Assembly: GCF_020080835.1 (NCBI RefSeq)
Contig: NC_058158.1
Span: forward strand, 32,382,305 to 32,446,304
Reading direction: 5' to 3'
From: Cotesia glomerata
Lineage: Eukaryota; Arthropoda; Insecta; Hymenoptera; Braconidae
Length of the DNA stretch: 64,000 nt
Positions within the stretch are counted from its first letter, which is position 1. Each line of letters begins with the position of its first letter. A program made the translations under genes and the position numbers. Under the pieces are notes generated by a model that was not told where the DNA came from, did no database searches, and worked only from the letters and a program-made list of their open reading frames with translations. This document shows, piece after piece, positions 37,301-52,300 of the stretch.

Positions 37301-40300
37301 CATCATCAAACTTTTAATTGAACGCAAACTGTAGTTACATCCAAAAGGTTTCACTAGAATCCCAAAATATTATAATTTAGTACTTGCAGTTAATTAAAAC
37401 AAAATAAATAATAATTGACGACACATATATCATTACAATTAATAAAAATAACTTTATATGTGACATTAATCCACTTTTCACCATAAATAAATATAATATC
37501 TTCCGACTGTTCTTCACAAATGTTATTTTTCTGCGAAATCTCAGCGTGAAGTAACTCAAAGTATTTTTTAAAAAAAATTAAGTGTTATTAGCGACGAGTA
37601 CAGAAGATTTTATGAAGATATTATGCTGATGGAAAAAGTGTATTAAGGCAAATGTTCTTCAAAAATGTTCTTCAAAAATACTTCAGTTTTCTGAAGGTTG
37701 CACAACTCTAAAATGAAATAATCATATTTATATATATTATAAAGTTTATACAAATGCTAATTATTTGACAAAGATATTAGATTATATTTTTTATAATTAA
37801 CGATTCAATTAGTTTCCTAATTTATTGTTTAGTAATTTTCATAGGCAATAAATTAACAATATTTATAATTTTAATTTAATTAAATTCGGAATATTAACCT
37901 TGTTTAGGATTATTCGCAGTTAATTAATTATGTGTATAAATAATATTTACTCATTACATCAATAAATTATAATTAATCTTAACATAATTAATGATAAATC
38001 GATAAATTCCTATTAATAAATAATATTTACGCAAATAGAGATGCCAGGAAACAACTATAAATTTGCACCGTTTAATATTTATTTAACGTTAGCCAAAATC
38101 ATGGATTTTTGTTATTATTGTGTAAATATTTAAAGCTGAGTAACAACAGATAACATATATCAAGCTTACTTATCATATCACGTATTGCTAATATAATATA
38201 ACTTTTAAAACTGGGTCTAAAAGTTCTATAAATACGTGTTTCACGGTCAGATTGTCTCATATTTCTTTTTCAACGAATCAATAGCATACAAATAAATCAA
38301 CAATAATACGTCTCGCATATATTTTATGGTGTGTACTGTATATACTTATGTACACATCTGAGTATGAAATATGTTTTATTAGTAACATAGCCGGTGCATT
38401 AAAAAATTTATTTCTATTAAGTTAATTGAAAAAAATGTATCTATTTGGATAGAAAAACATGAAAGAGCATTTTGAAATAATTTATAAGACGATAATGAGT
38501 GATTTAATGCAAATGTTAAAGCACAATGAGTGTGTGAATTATGAATTCTTATATGCACCAGTAGTTTTGTACTTGCGAACAAGTTAGAAACCCGTTCAGT
38601 ACAACAAGTAATCGCTGGCACATCACTAAGATCGTAAATCATCAGAGAAACCTTAGGCTGACATGAATTTTACGTAAAAAGGATATAACTTAGATACTAT
38701 TGCTCAAGGAAACTTTATTAATCCACTGAGTATTTAGCTTGTGCTAACGATTCTCATTTATTTTTACGAGAGTCACGGTTACTCTTTCATGCATGAATAT
38801 AGATGGAGATATTTATTTAAATTAATTCGAATCAGTCGAAATTTTTCCGCTACATTTTTCCGATACACTTGTACTCAGTATGTTATAGAATAATTATTAT
38901 TCTTATTCTGTGAAATATTAATCTATTACAATCCTTGATGAAAATCGGCTAGAGTAAAAAATTACTCCCAAACTGATAACAATAAAAAAAAAAAAAAAAA
39001 AAAGCGAAAGTTTCGATTTCGAAATTGAAAGGGATTTGTCTTATAAATATCATGATTTTGTTGTGATTCCTGATTATAAAATTTAAGAATTGTACCAATA
39101 GCAATCGAAATTTAAAAAAGTATTTGTTTCTAAAGTTAAAACACTAGAAACGAAGTTCTATAATACTACTACACTCAACCTGGATAACTTGTCAAGTCAA
39201 CGATGTACGCCCCCACAAAAAACATTTAGACATGACTTGAATAATTTTTTTCTCGTGCACAGTGTACACGTAATCAGCGAACAGTTTGGAATCCAAAGGC
39301 AGCCAATTTAATCGTAAAAAAATCCCTAAATAAACTAACCTTAAGCTAAGGGCTCTGAATTACCCTGACGCAGCTAAAGTTACCGAGGTTGTCGACAGAT
39401 ATTTACACAGTATAGGCACACGAATTTAGAGTACCGAGCTTATTACTTAGTATTACAGTAGTAATACAGTAGTAAAAGTTACTACTGTACCTGCAAAGTT
39501 ATGAATAATCTTAACCTTATTAAATTATTAGAATTATTACGTATCAGTTGTAAACAGGTTAAGTATCTACGAACAATCTCTAAATACATAGAGAATCAAT
39601 AGTTAATACCCGTGTTTTGATAATTGGCTATTAAGCTTTCAATATTGATTTAATAAACCAAGACATGTATATTTATGTAAGTTTTCAAAAATGCAGTTAT
39701 TTTTTTATCATAAAAATTGTGAGTTTAATTTTCACTTTTACTTTGAACTTAATTAGCAATCAATTAGTTGCAATAGTTAGTATTTTCACTCGAATTATGA
39801 AGTATTTTTCATTTATCCCCTGAAGTTTTATTAAAAATTAAAATTCGTTAGTTAAAGTCAGTATGCCGGTTTAATTTTTCACTGAATTAAAATTTATATA
39901 CTTTACTGTTCTGTAACAAAAACTTTCAGTTTTTTTTTTTATTTTTTTATTATTTAATTATTCAATATCACATCTACCATAGTCACTGCATTTTCTAAAT
40001 CAACTTACGTATTTTTTATAACATAAATTTACTGTGGAGTTTAAGGTCAGCAATTAATAGAATTAGCGGTAGCTCGCGCGTATCTATACCAGCAATTATA
40101 AATTAGTTAAATTAATGGAGCCAACAAGATGTGAAACAACTTGTACAGAGTATACATTTCTTGTGCATTTATTTAAGTTGAATTAAAACTTTTGAATATA
40201 ACATTACCATCGATACAGAAAACTCTATGTTTGAGTCTCTAAGTTTGTTCAAGGCTCGGTTCACCTCACGTATACATTATCAAAACTACTATTCAAGTTA

Positions 40301-43300
40301 AGATAACTATACTCATGTATATAAGTATGTATGTATAAGTCGCTAAATTGCTGTTGAAATTATTAAATTTATATCGACGTCGAACCATCGGCGTAATAAA
40401 AATTCACGTAATAGTTAAAATTTTTATAATATTTCTAAAGTTTTATCAATAAACAGTAAGTACCAACAATGAATAGCTTCTAATGGAATTTATATGATGA
40501 AATAACTTTCATATTTTGTTACATAATATAGATCTATTTGATATTAACTGCAATAACAGTAAGTTACTTCAAAGGGTATTCTGCTTTATAAAATAAAAAA
40601 TGGAATTTTTTTTGCGTATTTTCAGACTTTAAACATGCGAAAATATGTACTTTTTTCAACTGTTTTAATTTTATGTATATTTTTGAAGAATGAATAAATA
40701 AATAGTAAAAATTTGTAAATAAATGGTAAAATTCTAAATAAATTGACAATTGGTCGACAGTTGACATGATACATGGTGGGTGTGTGTAATAAGTATTAAA
40801 GCAAACTCACGGTGATATTTGCGTTACAGCTTGAAATAGAAAATTCGATCGTGTAATTTAATATGCAATGGATTCAGGATACGTATACACGGTAATATAA
40901 ATATGGATTAAGAAATATGGCAGAAAAAGAATGTTTTAGTAGTGTCAATGAGAGAAGTAATATATTATGAATTATGATATTCATGTATTCTTTTTGATGT
41001 ATGTATAAGTATTCATGTACCAAATATTAAGAATTTTATATTTTGTCCTATAGATTGAACTTGGTGTCAAGTTTCAAACTGTTAAATTTGTATTTGGAGT
41101 AATAGTAGTAATGATAATTAAAATTTTTGCTGACTAATCTCCGAAGCGACAGTCGTCGAGTGCTGAAATTTTAGTTTAGTCACGTAAGACCTCAACTCTA
41201 TATTTTTTAAGATTCTTGATTAAGTAAATAAAACTTATTAGTTTTAATGTTGTATTGATATTTTCATTCAACAAAAGATAAGATGCTGGATTTGTTATGG
41301 GTTGTCGAAGGATTTCATTGGAATAACTTTAAAATTTTTCTACCGTATTTAATAAATAATTCATTGAATATACTGTTTGAATAACACAAGCAAAAGCAAT
41401 AACTGAGTTATCAATTAAATTTGAAGCTGTTTTTAGTTACTAAGAATAATAGAAGCGTGAAAATTCTTAAATTTGAAATGAAGAATGGTTTTTGCCCACT
41501 GAAGTATAACAGCGAGTTGTAATGTTTGATTAGCCATTCGAAACGAGACTATTTTAGACCACTGCGAATGACCGCAAATCTAATTAATTTTATCTCTAGG
41601 GAATAAGCTTACTACTTCCTGTATACTGCACTAATTTTGAACTTTATTTGGCTCTGTTAGAATGACAGTAGTTTATTGTTAACCTCAAATTAACTAAACA
41701 CAGACATTAGTTATTTGATATTGCAGCATGCAGTATCGGCTTGAAATTGGCTCGTTACATTAGAAATAAAAAAAAGCCATTTGGCAGTCGGAATAGAAGT
41801 GGATTTATCCAAGTAAGCAAAAACTTTTGGAATTATTAGAACTAATGCAATAATAAAATTTCATCGAAACTGAAACTCAAAATTTTTTTTTTTATCGGTG
41901 TATAACCTAATTCAGCAAAACTAATGAAGGGAGAGGGAATCGAATAAAAGAGCAGGAAAACTCAACTATGAATTTTTTAATTTTTGAAAATTTCAAACTG
42001 CTTGTTTTTTGACTAACTCTAACCGATTCAAATTATTTTTCACTTCGATAAAAATCCCAAGAGTATATATATGTTAAGCTTCATTAAGATTCGTTCAGAA
42101 TTATAGACACGTACCGCGAAAAAACTTTTCAAAAGTTGTATCAAGAAGATGAATAAAATACTGAAATTATAATAAAGTCTACTGAAGAGATTGAAAAACC
42201 TACACCCGCAATTTCAATCGAATTAAACTCTGCGTACATTAAATGAATTTACTTCCAAGCATTTGGTATAAAGTATTTTATGTACTCCCACATCAAGTTC
42301 TATATTGAATTGAACTTAATCTTTTTTTTTTTTTCGTTGCTCTATTTCTAAAATAATCGATTCTATGATTCGAAAATACGTGTAGGCGTGTAAATGCTCG
42401 TTGGAGTCTGATAATATCTTACAATCAACTAAATAGATAATAGATTTAAGTGTCCTCTTTTAAACTCCGCAATTCGTTTTCAAGTTTCTTAATTTAGTTA
42501 ACAAGAAAACGGAAGGTAACGTTATAGATATTAAACTTCACTTTACGTCAGTTACAATTTAAAAAAAAAATGAAAAGATTTGTTGAAGTCAGTTGATAAT
42601 TATTGATCATTAGTTTACTTGAAGATTATGTAAAAAAAAGTACAAATTTCTTCAAAGAAATTTTTGTAACTTGATTGAAAACGGTCGCACCAAGATGGAA
42701 GTATTATAAAACTTTTTATTACAAATCGACCCAACGCATCTAAGAGTGGGCTTGAGCTCGATATTGCTTTTGTCATTTCCATACTACCCCAACGAAGCCC
42801 GCGTTACAGCCTTTGAAAAACTTTACAGAAAAAAATGATCCGTCAAATTTTTTAATGAATGTGGGGTATTTATTATTTATTGCAAGTTTTAGCACACTGA
42901 ATTTTTTTAGCTTATCCCCGCTGAAAAAAGTTTTCTGTGTTAAAAAGTTCTAAAACCTGTCTAAATTCACGTTGTACTTTTTTTTGTCATCTTTTGTGCG
43001 ATAAAAAAGCCTACGTTTTGTCTCCACGAGAAAAAAAGTTAAAGCTCGCGGTAAATATGACAATTTGAATAGACTAAATTTTTGCGAAATAATAGCATAG
43101 AAAGTATGGAAGATTACTCTTTAAATTGATCTTGAGACAACTACCCATCAACTTCTCGAATGTGTTATCAAAAAATTTTTATCGATTTCCGATACAATAT
43201 TGAGTTAAAAAAACTTTCTTAATTTTTATGCAACGATAATTTCAGTAGTAAAGGAATTCAATTTTGTAAAATATGAATTACAAGAAAATCGGTCATAAAA

Positions 43301-46300
43301 AAAGTTTTCGTAGAGCGTCTCATAATGAGTGAATTTTTTTTTAGCTATTTTTATTCATACGTAATAAATATTTCAATTAATTTTTCGGCGGCATAAGAAG
43401 TTATTATTTTACTATTCTTCTCAATGAATGAATTTACAATTGTGTGTAAAATTTGATCGTAACAAGTCATAATAATAATAATTTTTCTTTATGTTGCAGC
43501 GCTGTTAGCCAATGAAACAGGACAAATGGTCGGAGTATTCGAGAAAATAGGACTTTTTTATTCAAGCTGCGTGGCACAAGCTGACAAAGAAGTTAACTTC
43601 ACTCCAGGTAATTTTCCAGAAATTATTTCATACATCATAATAATACTATTCGATTACATGGATCTAAATTTATCTGTACTTTGACGTAGCCAGAAATATC
43701 TAACATTACATAAACAGCAATTTGTAATGTTGTGATTTATTATCTAATAATACGACTGGAAGACACGTGGAACAATAATATTCATACATATGTAGTTAAG
43801 TTCACTATTATTCACTGCGATTGAGGATATCTCAACCACAGCAACCACTAATTTATGGTACAAGTTGTATACAAAGTGAAGTAAAATTTGTCCATCTAAA
43901 TGGTTCAAACCATTGCAAGTAGTAATCGTTAGATAGTGTGGTTGCTGGAACTAAAAGTGTGGTTGTAGATACAACAGATATTTCACTCTAGTGAGCCAGC
44001 AAATGCGACTACTTCTGTTATATAGTAGCTAGTACTTTTGACTGTCATTGAGGTAGCTGTAAATGAAAGTTATATCAGTGTAGAATACACCGGGAAAAAA
44101 TTGTCAACCTTCTACACGCTAGTTTCTCGAGCTACGTAGACAAACGGAGGTATTAAGAGATCAAAATTGTAATGTACCTTTGTAGTTAATCAACCTACAT
44201 TTTAGCATCAAGAAAAATTGTGAAATTTCTGAATTTTAGCACCCAGAAAAAAATAAATTTTTGAGTAAAAAAAATTTTTTTTTATGCAAGAATATATCCA
44301 TGAAAAAATATTTTCTTGACTCGTGTAAAAAAAAAATTGTTCCAAAAGTGTCCAAAACATTTTCTAAGCCCAGATATCGAAACATGACACAATAAGGAAC
44401 ATTTTTGGGACATAAATAATCTGAAATTTTCAAATAGTGTATTTTAGGCACTTTTTTATGATTTTTAAATAATTTTTTTGGACATTTTAAGAACACTTTT
44501 TAGACAATTTTATTCTATTTCAAACAATTTACATCAGTCAAGATTCTTTTGGTCTTTGCCAATAATTTTTTTGACTCAAGTAAATTTCTATTCGGTTTAT
44601 TTAGAAAGATATTAATGATGATATAAGCATGAATATAATATTTTCTTGAGTTAATTTTATTGAATTTAATCCTTAATCCAGTGTAAGCAAACATGAAACC
44701 TATTCCAATTATTGCAAGTTTAGCAGACTATAATAATTATAATTACTGTATACTCATACAGTATACATGAATATATATAATATTCCGAGTACACTCAGAA
44801 AAGTTAATAGTTTTAGCTGCCACGCAATGTTGAGGACTTATCTAAACATCTCCTCAACTTCTCCTTACTTTCCGCTTTGCACAATGTTGTTATTTTGTAG
44901 ATCAAGTGCAGCACCTCCTTTCTCAGTGTGCTCATATATTATAGCTTTATTAATTATAAATTTGTAATACGAGTAAGAATAAGTAATAAATTAAATGGAA
45001 GTGATCATCGAAAATAAATCTCTAATTAATAGATTATACCCTGTTTTGAATGTGTTTACAAATCAAGACATCTCGATATTCAAATAAAACTGGGGATTAT
45101 AAATCATGATCGCGTCAAATTCGTTAGATTTATTTAGTTTTTGTATTAAACATAAAAAATAAATTTGGTGAAAAAATTGAATCAATATTTTTTTTCATCA
45201 TTTTTAGTATATATAAATTTATCTATGAATAAAACAAAACTCATAAATATTTATGTATCTTCTAGAATGAAAAAAACACTGTGGATATTACCCTCCATGG
45301 AAAAATAATAGACTAAATATTCGATACAAATTTAGTAGGTACGTTTTAAATTTAAATAAATACTACAATCTTCTGATCGGTGAAAAAAAAATTATTATTT
45401 TGGAATGACGGTAATAATTTAAAAGTTATTGTAATTTATAAAACTTGATGTAAAGTATAAGAACTTAATGTTTTTTTGTTACTTTTGGTTTACTAATAAT
45501 ATTTTAATTTGGTATTCTATCGCGTAGTAGGCTAGTAGTTCGTGCTGCTTATGCATTATATTCCAAACAATGCGAATATAATCCGTCTTCTGGACGCAGA
45601 TGATAAAATAAATATTATTTCAGTTTCCGTTGTTTACTCTCAAATTTAATGCATGGAATATATCCAACTATATTTTGATCCATAGTTTTTCATTTTAAAT
45701 AATAATTATTCAAATTTTCCTTTAATAAATTCGGAAAAATTAAATCAGTTCACAAGTTTTTTTAATAATATTTAAACAAAAATGAAAAAGCTCAAATTTA
45801 CAATTTAAATCGATAAGATTAACTCTGCTGACGTGGATTCTTTTTACTATTGCAGTACGATATTTTTTCCGTATTAACTCGACACACGTGCGCCATCGTC
45901 GAAGCGAGCTAAAAAGAATACCTCAATGTCAATGGCTATGAATGATCAAAAGAATTGCTTCGAGTTGCGTTAACAAAAGTAATAGAGAACAACGAAAAAT
46001 AACAGACGAGTAGGAGATCGATAAAAAAAAGTGGTGTCGATATCATAAAAAAATAAACAAAAAATGATAAGGCGAACACAATATTTTTCAAAGCAATCTC
46101 AATATTTAATGTGTTTGATTGATTTTATGGCGTTCACGTATTTTTTTTATTTTTGCTGTTTCCTTTACAATTTTTTATTGATGAATTTAAATATGTCAGT
46201 AGCGAATACTGCTGACTCACGCACAGCCGTCAAACATCTACACGAATTGCCATCCAGAGAGGTTTTGTGTTTGTAAAGCATGTCCTGCAGATATATCCAC

Positions 46301-49300
46301 ATTGAATAAATTCGAGGGAATTGCATCAAACGAAAGAATGGAAAGAACCAACCGATGGTTTAATTTGAGCTTTTGGTCGTTGTATAAACTATTTTTTGAT
46401 ACCGGCAACTCTATTCTCGATATTACATATGCATATTGTTATTCTCTTGTCAGATGTCGTTTCAACTTATAATTGAGCTGCAATGTCAAGTATTCAATAA
46501 AGTCGATCGGAATTTTCTGTGACAGCTTTTTTTCTATAATCGGACTTTATGATTTTTATTAGATTTCGTTAAAAATTTAGTTATTTGGTTCCCTGATAAA
46601 AAGATCGAGAAATCAGGTCATGTTATATTCTCAGTAGTCTCAGTGGTCATTTGAAATTTTCAAAATACAAGAAAAAAAATATTTCGACCATATTTCAGTA
46701 CATGAAGTTAAATTCACAATAAAATAAAAATTTTGCATTGAGATATCTTTTCCCATTTTTAATGTCGAATGAATCTCTTTGACGGCCTGAGTTAAAATGT
46801 CATGGGTAAATTAAACTTTTTAACTTTGCAAACGTAAAATGAACGCTTTCAACGTATCAAACGTATGGAACGTTAAAACCAAAGATCCTAAAATTTTTTT
46901 CCTCCTCTTCAAGACATAAATTTCTTAATAAAACATAATATTTCGACTCGGGATACAAACAATTTACGAATTAGATGCCAAAGTTTTAAATCGATATTTT
47001 TAGGCATTAAATTCTGTCATAACTTTGAAAAAGTCTAACCATAAAAAGCTCAGTATTCGAGATTGTAGATCTGAATATTTTCTCTAACAGACTTTCATGT
47101 CGTTTAAATATTTCTGATATGTTTATCGAACGTGTTCATGGTAAAGAATTATATCCCAGAGGTGCCGCATCGATGTCAGTAAATAGAAAATTCTGTCACC
47201 ACTTTGAAGAAAAATTGACATTCCAGATTGAAGATAAATGCTTCAGAATTGTATCATAGAAATTTTGGATCGATATTTAATTACAGTTTGAAGTTGTATG
47301 CACAGTGAATTAAAAAACTCTAAGAATTATGAAATCTACTTGCATTTTGGATACCGAATGAAATTTTTTTCTCCATACCGTTGATAATTTAATTAATTAT
47401 ACATATATATTCAATTGGAAAAATTATTGAGTGACGGATTCGTAAATTAAATTTTCTGTTAATTATAATCCGGGCTTATAACATTTGAGCAGGAATCCGT
47501 TATCGTTTTGAAAAATATAAAAACATTATTATTTTTTTACTCTGATTAGCCGAAAGTTTAAATTTCTGCGCTACTACGCGGGAAGAAAGCTGAGCTATAA
47601 TGAAAAATAAATAAAATCATTTTGCGCTTGCATCAGCCTTGTACTGCAATGATAGTAAATCGGAATTACTATTACATGTTATATGGGGCGAAAAGCAATA
47701 TGCACTCCACAGAGAATGCTACTCTAAACTTCGGTGGGTAGACAATCACATACGTCGGTTAGAATGTCCTACTTCCCTTCCTAGGTTTGCGACATACTGT
47801 TATAACCACCGTCATATTGCACGCCCCAAACAAGCTCTGTTCCACCGCTGCGAAATGAAAAACATGTCGTACGCTTGTCTTAAATCATTTTTATTGTTTC
47901 TCTAAGCCACACTAATATTCGATGAAAATATACTGTTGTTAAGGAAGTACTTGCTAAATCGTGTAACACTGAAAGCATTTCACAGGAAATTGTTATAAAA
48001 AAACTCAATTGAAAAGATTTAGACGTTAAGTTCAGTATTGATTACTATTGTTATTATTAATAGTAAATAAACTAAGCTCATTATGTGTCCTAAACACTCC
48101 AGTAATTCATGTTAATTACAGTAGTTGCGTTTCATTGAACTTGTGGGGTCGTCAATAACGGAAACGCAAGTAAATTTGCCATAAACTGGTTCTGTAGCAT
48201 TATGACAAGAACACAAATTGTGGTTTGTTAATTATCATACAGCCATACATTCAATGCTTATAGAAGATATGCAGATCCTACTATTTGACTAAAATACAAA
48301 TTTTCACGCAAAAACTATCTTTTAATAAAATTATGCTTATTTTGTTCACTTAATGATTAAATAGACAAAATACAATGCGAGAACTAGACTTTATGCTCGA
48401 TTTGAATTTCCAAAATTCGTTTTTTCAAAAGCGAAATACAAATACAGCAGGTATATTAATAGAATTTAAAGTGTTAATGGATAAATCGTCTTGTTGAATA
48501 ATTTATTTTATTGTCAAACAATTTTATCCGGCAGTATCTAAATATACTGGTATATAATCTACAAACAGTAGTTTGCATTTATGTCGCTCTAATAAACTAG
48601 CAATCTACGCCAAATATATTTGCATACTAATATTGACAAATGGACATACATTGCGGCAAAATTGTCATACTTTATGTGAATTGATAACCAGTCGTTAAGG
48701 TATTATCGGAACAGTAGACATAATTTTGGATCTAAAAATTTAATTTTTTATATTATCAATAATAATAATAATAATAATAATAATGATAGTAAAATTTTTT
48801 GTTGATAATGCAAAAACTATTTTTTATCAAAAAAAATCGTTTTCAAAAACTGTAGTGATATTTTTTTGATAGTTTGATTCACCGGATTGAATAAAAAATG
48901 ATAATAATTCTTAATGAAAAAACATCGTGAAACGTCAAATAAAATTCATACCTAATCTGTAACTGAGAAGCCAACCGATCACAATATCGATAACTTGACT
49001 TTCATCGGCTAGAATGGGTCAAAACTCGTCATGTTGAAAGGAAGTTATAAACTCTAAAATCCATTGAAATTTAGTGGTTTCCTATTTTCAAGCTCAATGT
49101 CGGTGTATATAGTATAAGAATAAGTCAATATTTGCCAATAGTCAATTTTAATTTTCACTGATTGGAACAAAAATTAATAAAAATAAAATAAAATTTACAT
49201 CGATCGTCTCTTAAAACGGTGAATAATTATTGCAAAAAACAGTAACAGCAAAAAAATGACTATAAGTCAAAAGTCGAAGCTTTTTACCCTTTCATATATA

Positions 49301-52300
49301 CAATTCAATCGTATTCCTCTTCGCGAGTCGTTCTTAGCGCGGAAAAAGCTCGAGGGATGATAAGGAACAGGTCAAGCGAATAAAATCTACGGAATAATCG
49401 ATTATCTGATTATCTAGAGAATTTTATTGGTCGAAATCGCAGTGTGGCGTGATAATGACTTTCAATCTATTGTAACACTCAATATCAAATGTACTTGCTT
49501 TCTCTTACAGTCTGTTATTTTCGTTAATTAACGTAGTTTGTCATTAATCATAATAACCGCTTAGATAGTGGCTGTATAAGCTCAAAAGGAAGCTTGAATA
49601 TTCACGGTGATAAATTTGTTAAATTTAAATTTTATAAACTCAAGGATCAAGTTTACCAGATACTGCCATTACATTAATCGTTTTAATGTAACCAGACTGA
49701 AATCATTTTTTAATTTAATTATTCTGCGATAACATGATCATTTAGGACAGAAAAATTGTTTTTTTTTCTTATTATAAACAATTACTTGGAAGGGAATTTT
49801 TATTTCTTTTTTTGATCAATTTGTGGAAAAACATCTGAAATTAGAAGTAGCAGATATTTGATGTTCTTACAAAATTTTTCTTAACAAATATATTAATATA
49901 AAAAAAAAAAAAAAAAAAAAAGAAAAAATTTCACGTTCAGAAATTTTAAAAAACTATCAACACATTCTTTGAAAAAAAAATTTTTAGTGCAAAGTTATTT
50001 TTCAAATATCACCAAAAAATGGTCCGATGTCTACTGATTTCAATTTTGTGAAAATTTATCGTATTCCCTTACGACATTTGTGATACGATGTTCAGTTACA
50101 ACTATGTTCGATAAATCTTATAGCTCTCCACCATACAAGTAGATGTTCAAAGTTTCATACTATTAAATTCGTTACTGGCAAGTACCAGGGTTGTGAAGAG
50201 GAATCGTTACATTATTTTACAATGTTCGTCTAATAGAAATGCCAGTAGTCTGAGTCCGCCTCATTGATGTTATAAGTAGCTGAATTAAAAATGAACTACC
50301 TACATTCATTACATGTGATCGATAGACACCGAAAATTATTGATTTGCATATAAACTACAAAGATGAAATTTATTCCCTCACTATGTCAATAACAAATGCC
50401 TAAAAAAAAATTTTTTTTTTTCAACAAAGTGAACTGACTTGGTTAAAAATGTAAAACAACAACGTATAATTTTTGTCAATGGAAAAATAGCCTATATTCA
50501 CTCCAAATTACAGAGTGAGTATAAAAAAATCTCAGTGTTATTATTTAATTACAAGCTTCTATGTATGAAATTTAAAATTTGTGAAATTTAAATGATTCAA
50601 TAACAAAACTTTATCTCAACAATTATTTTTTAATTGAAATTTAAAACTTGATTTAAAACCGAATGATAAAAGAAACGAAATAAATAAAAAAATGAATCAA
50701 TGTTTCGAAATAGTTAACTCGATAAGAGGATCTGGAAATTAAATGAAATAATTATTACCTAAATATTGGTAATTTCCAAAACTTTGAATTCATATTATAA
50801 ACTTTATACATTTGATTATACAATATTACTGTCGAGATAATAGCTTCTTTAATTAATTATGTTAAATGGTACGGCGGAAAATAGAGGATAAGATAATTAA
50901 TATGAGAAGATATTTTGCTGTATTTAACGCTCGAACAAGCAAACATTATTGTCGTAGTGTAAGTTGTTATTTAAATGTTATGTAATACAAAAGTAGCAGT
51001 TTAGTTTATTAGTACGTGTGGAATTAATGTAAAGGGTATCAGTAACCTTGACCAACTTTTTTTAGCACGGAAATACCATTGAAACTATCGATTTTACAAA
51101 TATATAAATTATTACAAAAGACAAGTCGTAGTAAATTAAAGAACAACAGTATCTTCGACTTAATCTTCAATGATTAAATAAGTTTTTTTTTCTATGTTCA
51201 CTTTAATGACTTTTTATTTACTTTTCAAAATACTATTTCAATTTGAGCGATTTGCGTATATTATTTCATAGCTGATTATTATTGATTATTGAATTAAATA
51301 GTTTGAAAATATGACTGTAAAGTGTATCAATTTTGAAAGAATTTAGATTCCCAAACAATTTTTTCAACTTCCCGATAAAAAGTATTTATCATTTATTGAT
51401 GAAATGTCTTAATCATAAAAAGAAAAAAAGTTATCAGCATGAAAAAATTTAAATAATAACTTTTATTTCTATTGGTTATTTATTTTTCGGTTTATGACCA
51501 TCATCACAGAAGTAATAATATCATTGTCGATAAAACTTTATTTGACAAAAAATTACTTTTATCTTGTCTTCGCATTTTCTTACTATGAATACATTTTAAT
51601 AAAAATTTTATCAAAACAAATTTTTTCAACCTTAAGAAAATCGATTTTTGTTTGAAATTCACGGCACGGAGAAAATTTCAGGGTAAATATTATTCTCTTC
51701 TAATTCCTAGTTAAACTAATCCGACCTACAAAGATTAAGAGATTAAACTCTCTTAAACACTTGATTATAAAATGAAAGTAATTTTTCGAATAGTGAGTAA
51801 CACAGTTAAAAATAAATATCAAATCAGAATTGTTTATTAATATGTAACTTTGAATATAAAAAAATTGAAAAATAAATTATTACCCACTTTACTCTCTATA
51901 ACATAAATTAGCATTCCGAAGTTATGTTTTAAAAAAAATTGTTTTATCAGCTCTTATAATTGGTTCATACCTTATCTGCTTGCATGAATTATACGAAACG
52001 ATTCAGCGATTAAAACGGAATCGATTAGTCCATAAAAAATATAATTGCACCTTGAGGTTATGATGTGTGTAACTATTAAAAAAAAAGAACCCTGTGAACT
52101 CGATAAAATAAATTAATTTCAGGAATTAGCAATTAAACCCAACACTCAAATTAATTTAATCAATGCATTGAATCAAATTAAATCGGTATGATCTATAATT
52201 AGCATTGCGTACATACTCAAATTTATAAATAAAGTATGAGTAATGAATTAATAAATTCTTTATTAATATCGATTCCTTAGTAAGCTCGATAAAAGACTGA

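Noticed and set aside
46064..46276. 70-codon frame with a hydrophobic Phe/Tyr-rich stretch
   Set aside because: Typical of T-rich DNA read in frame; no other support.
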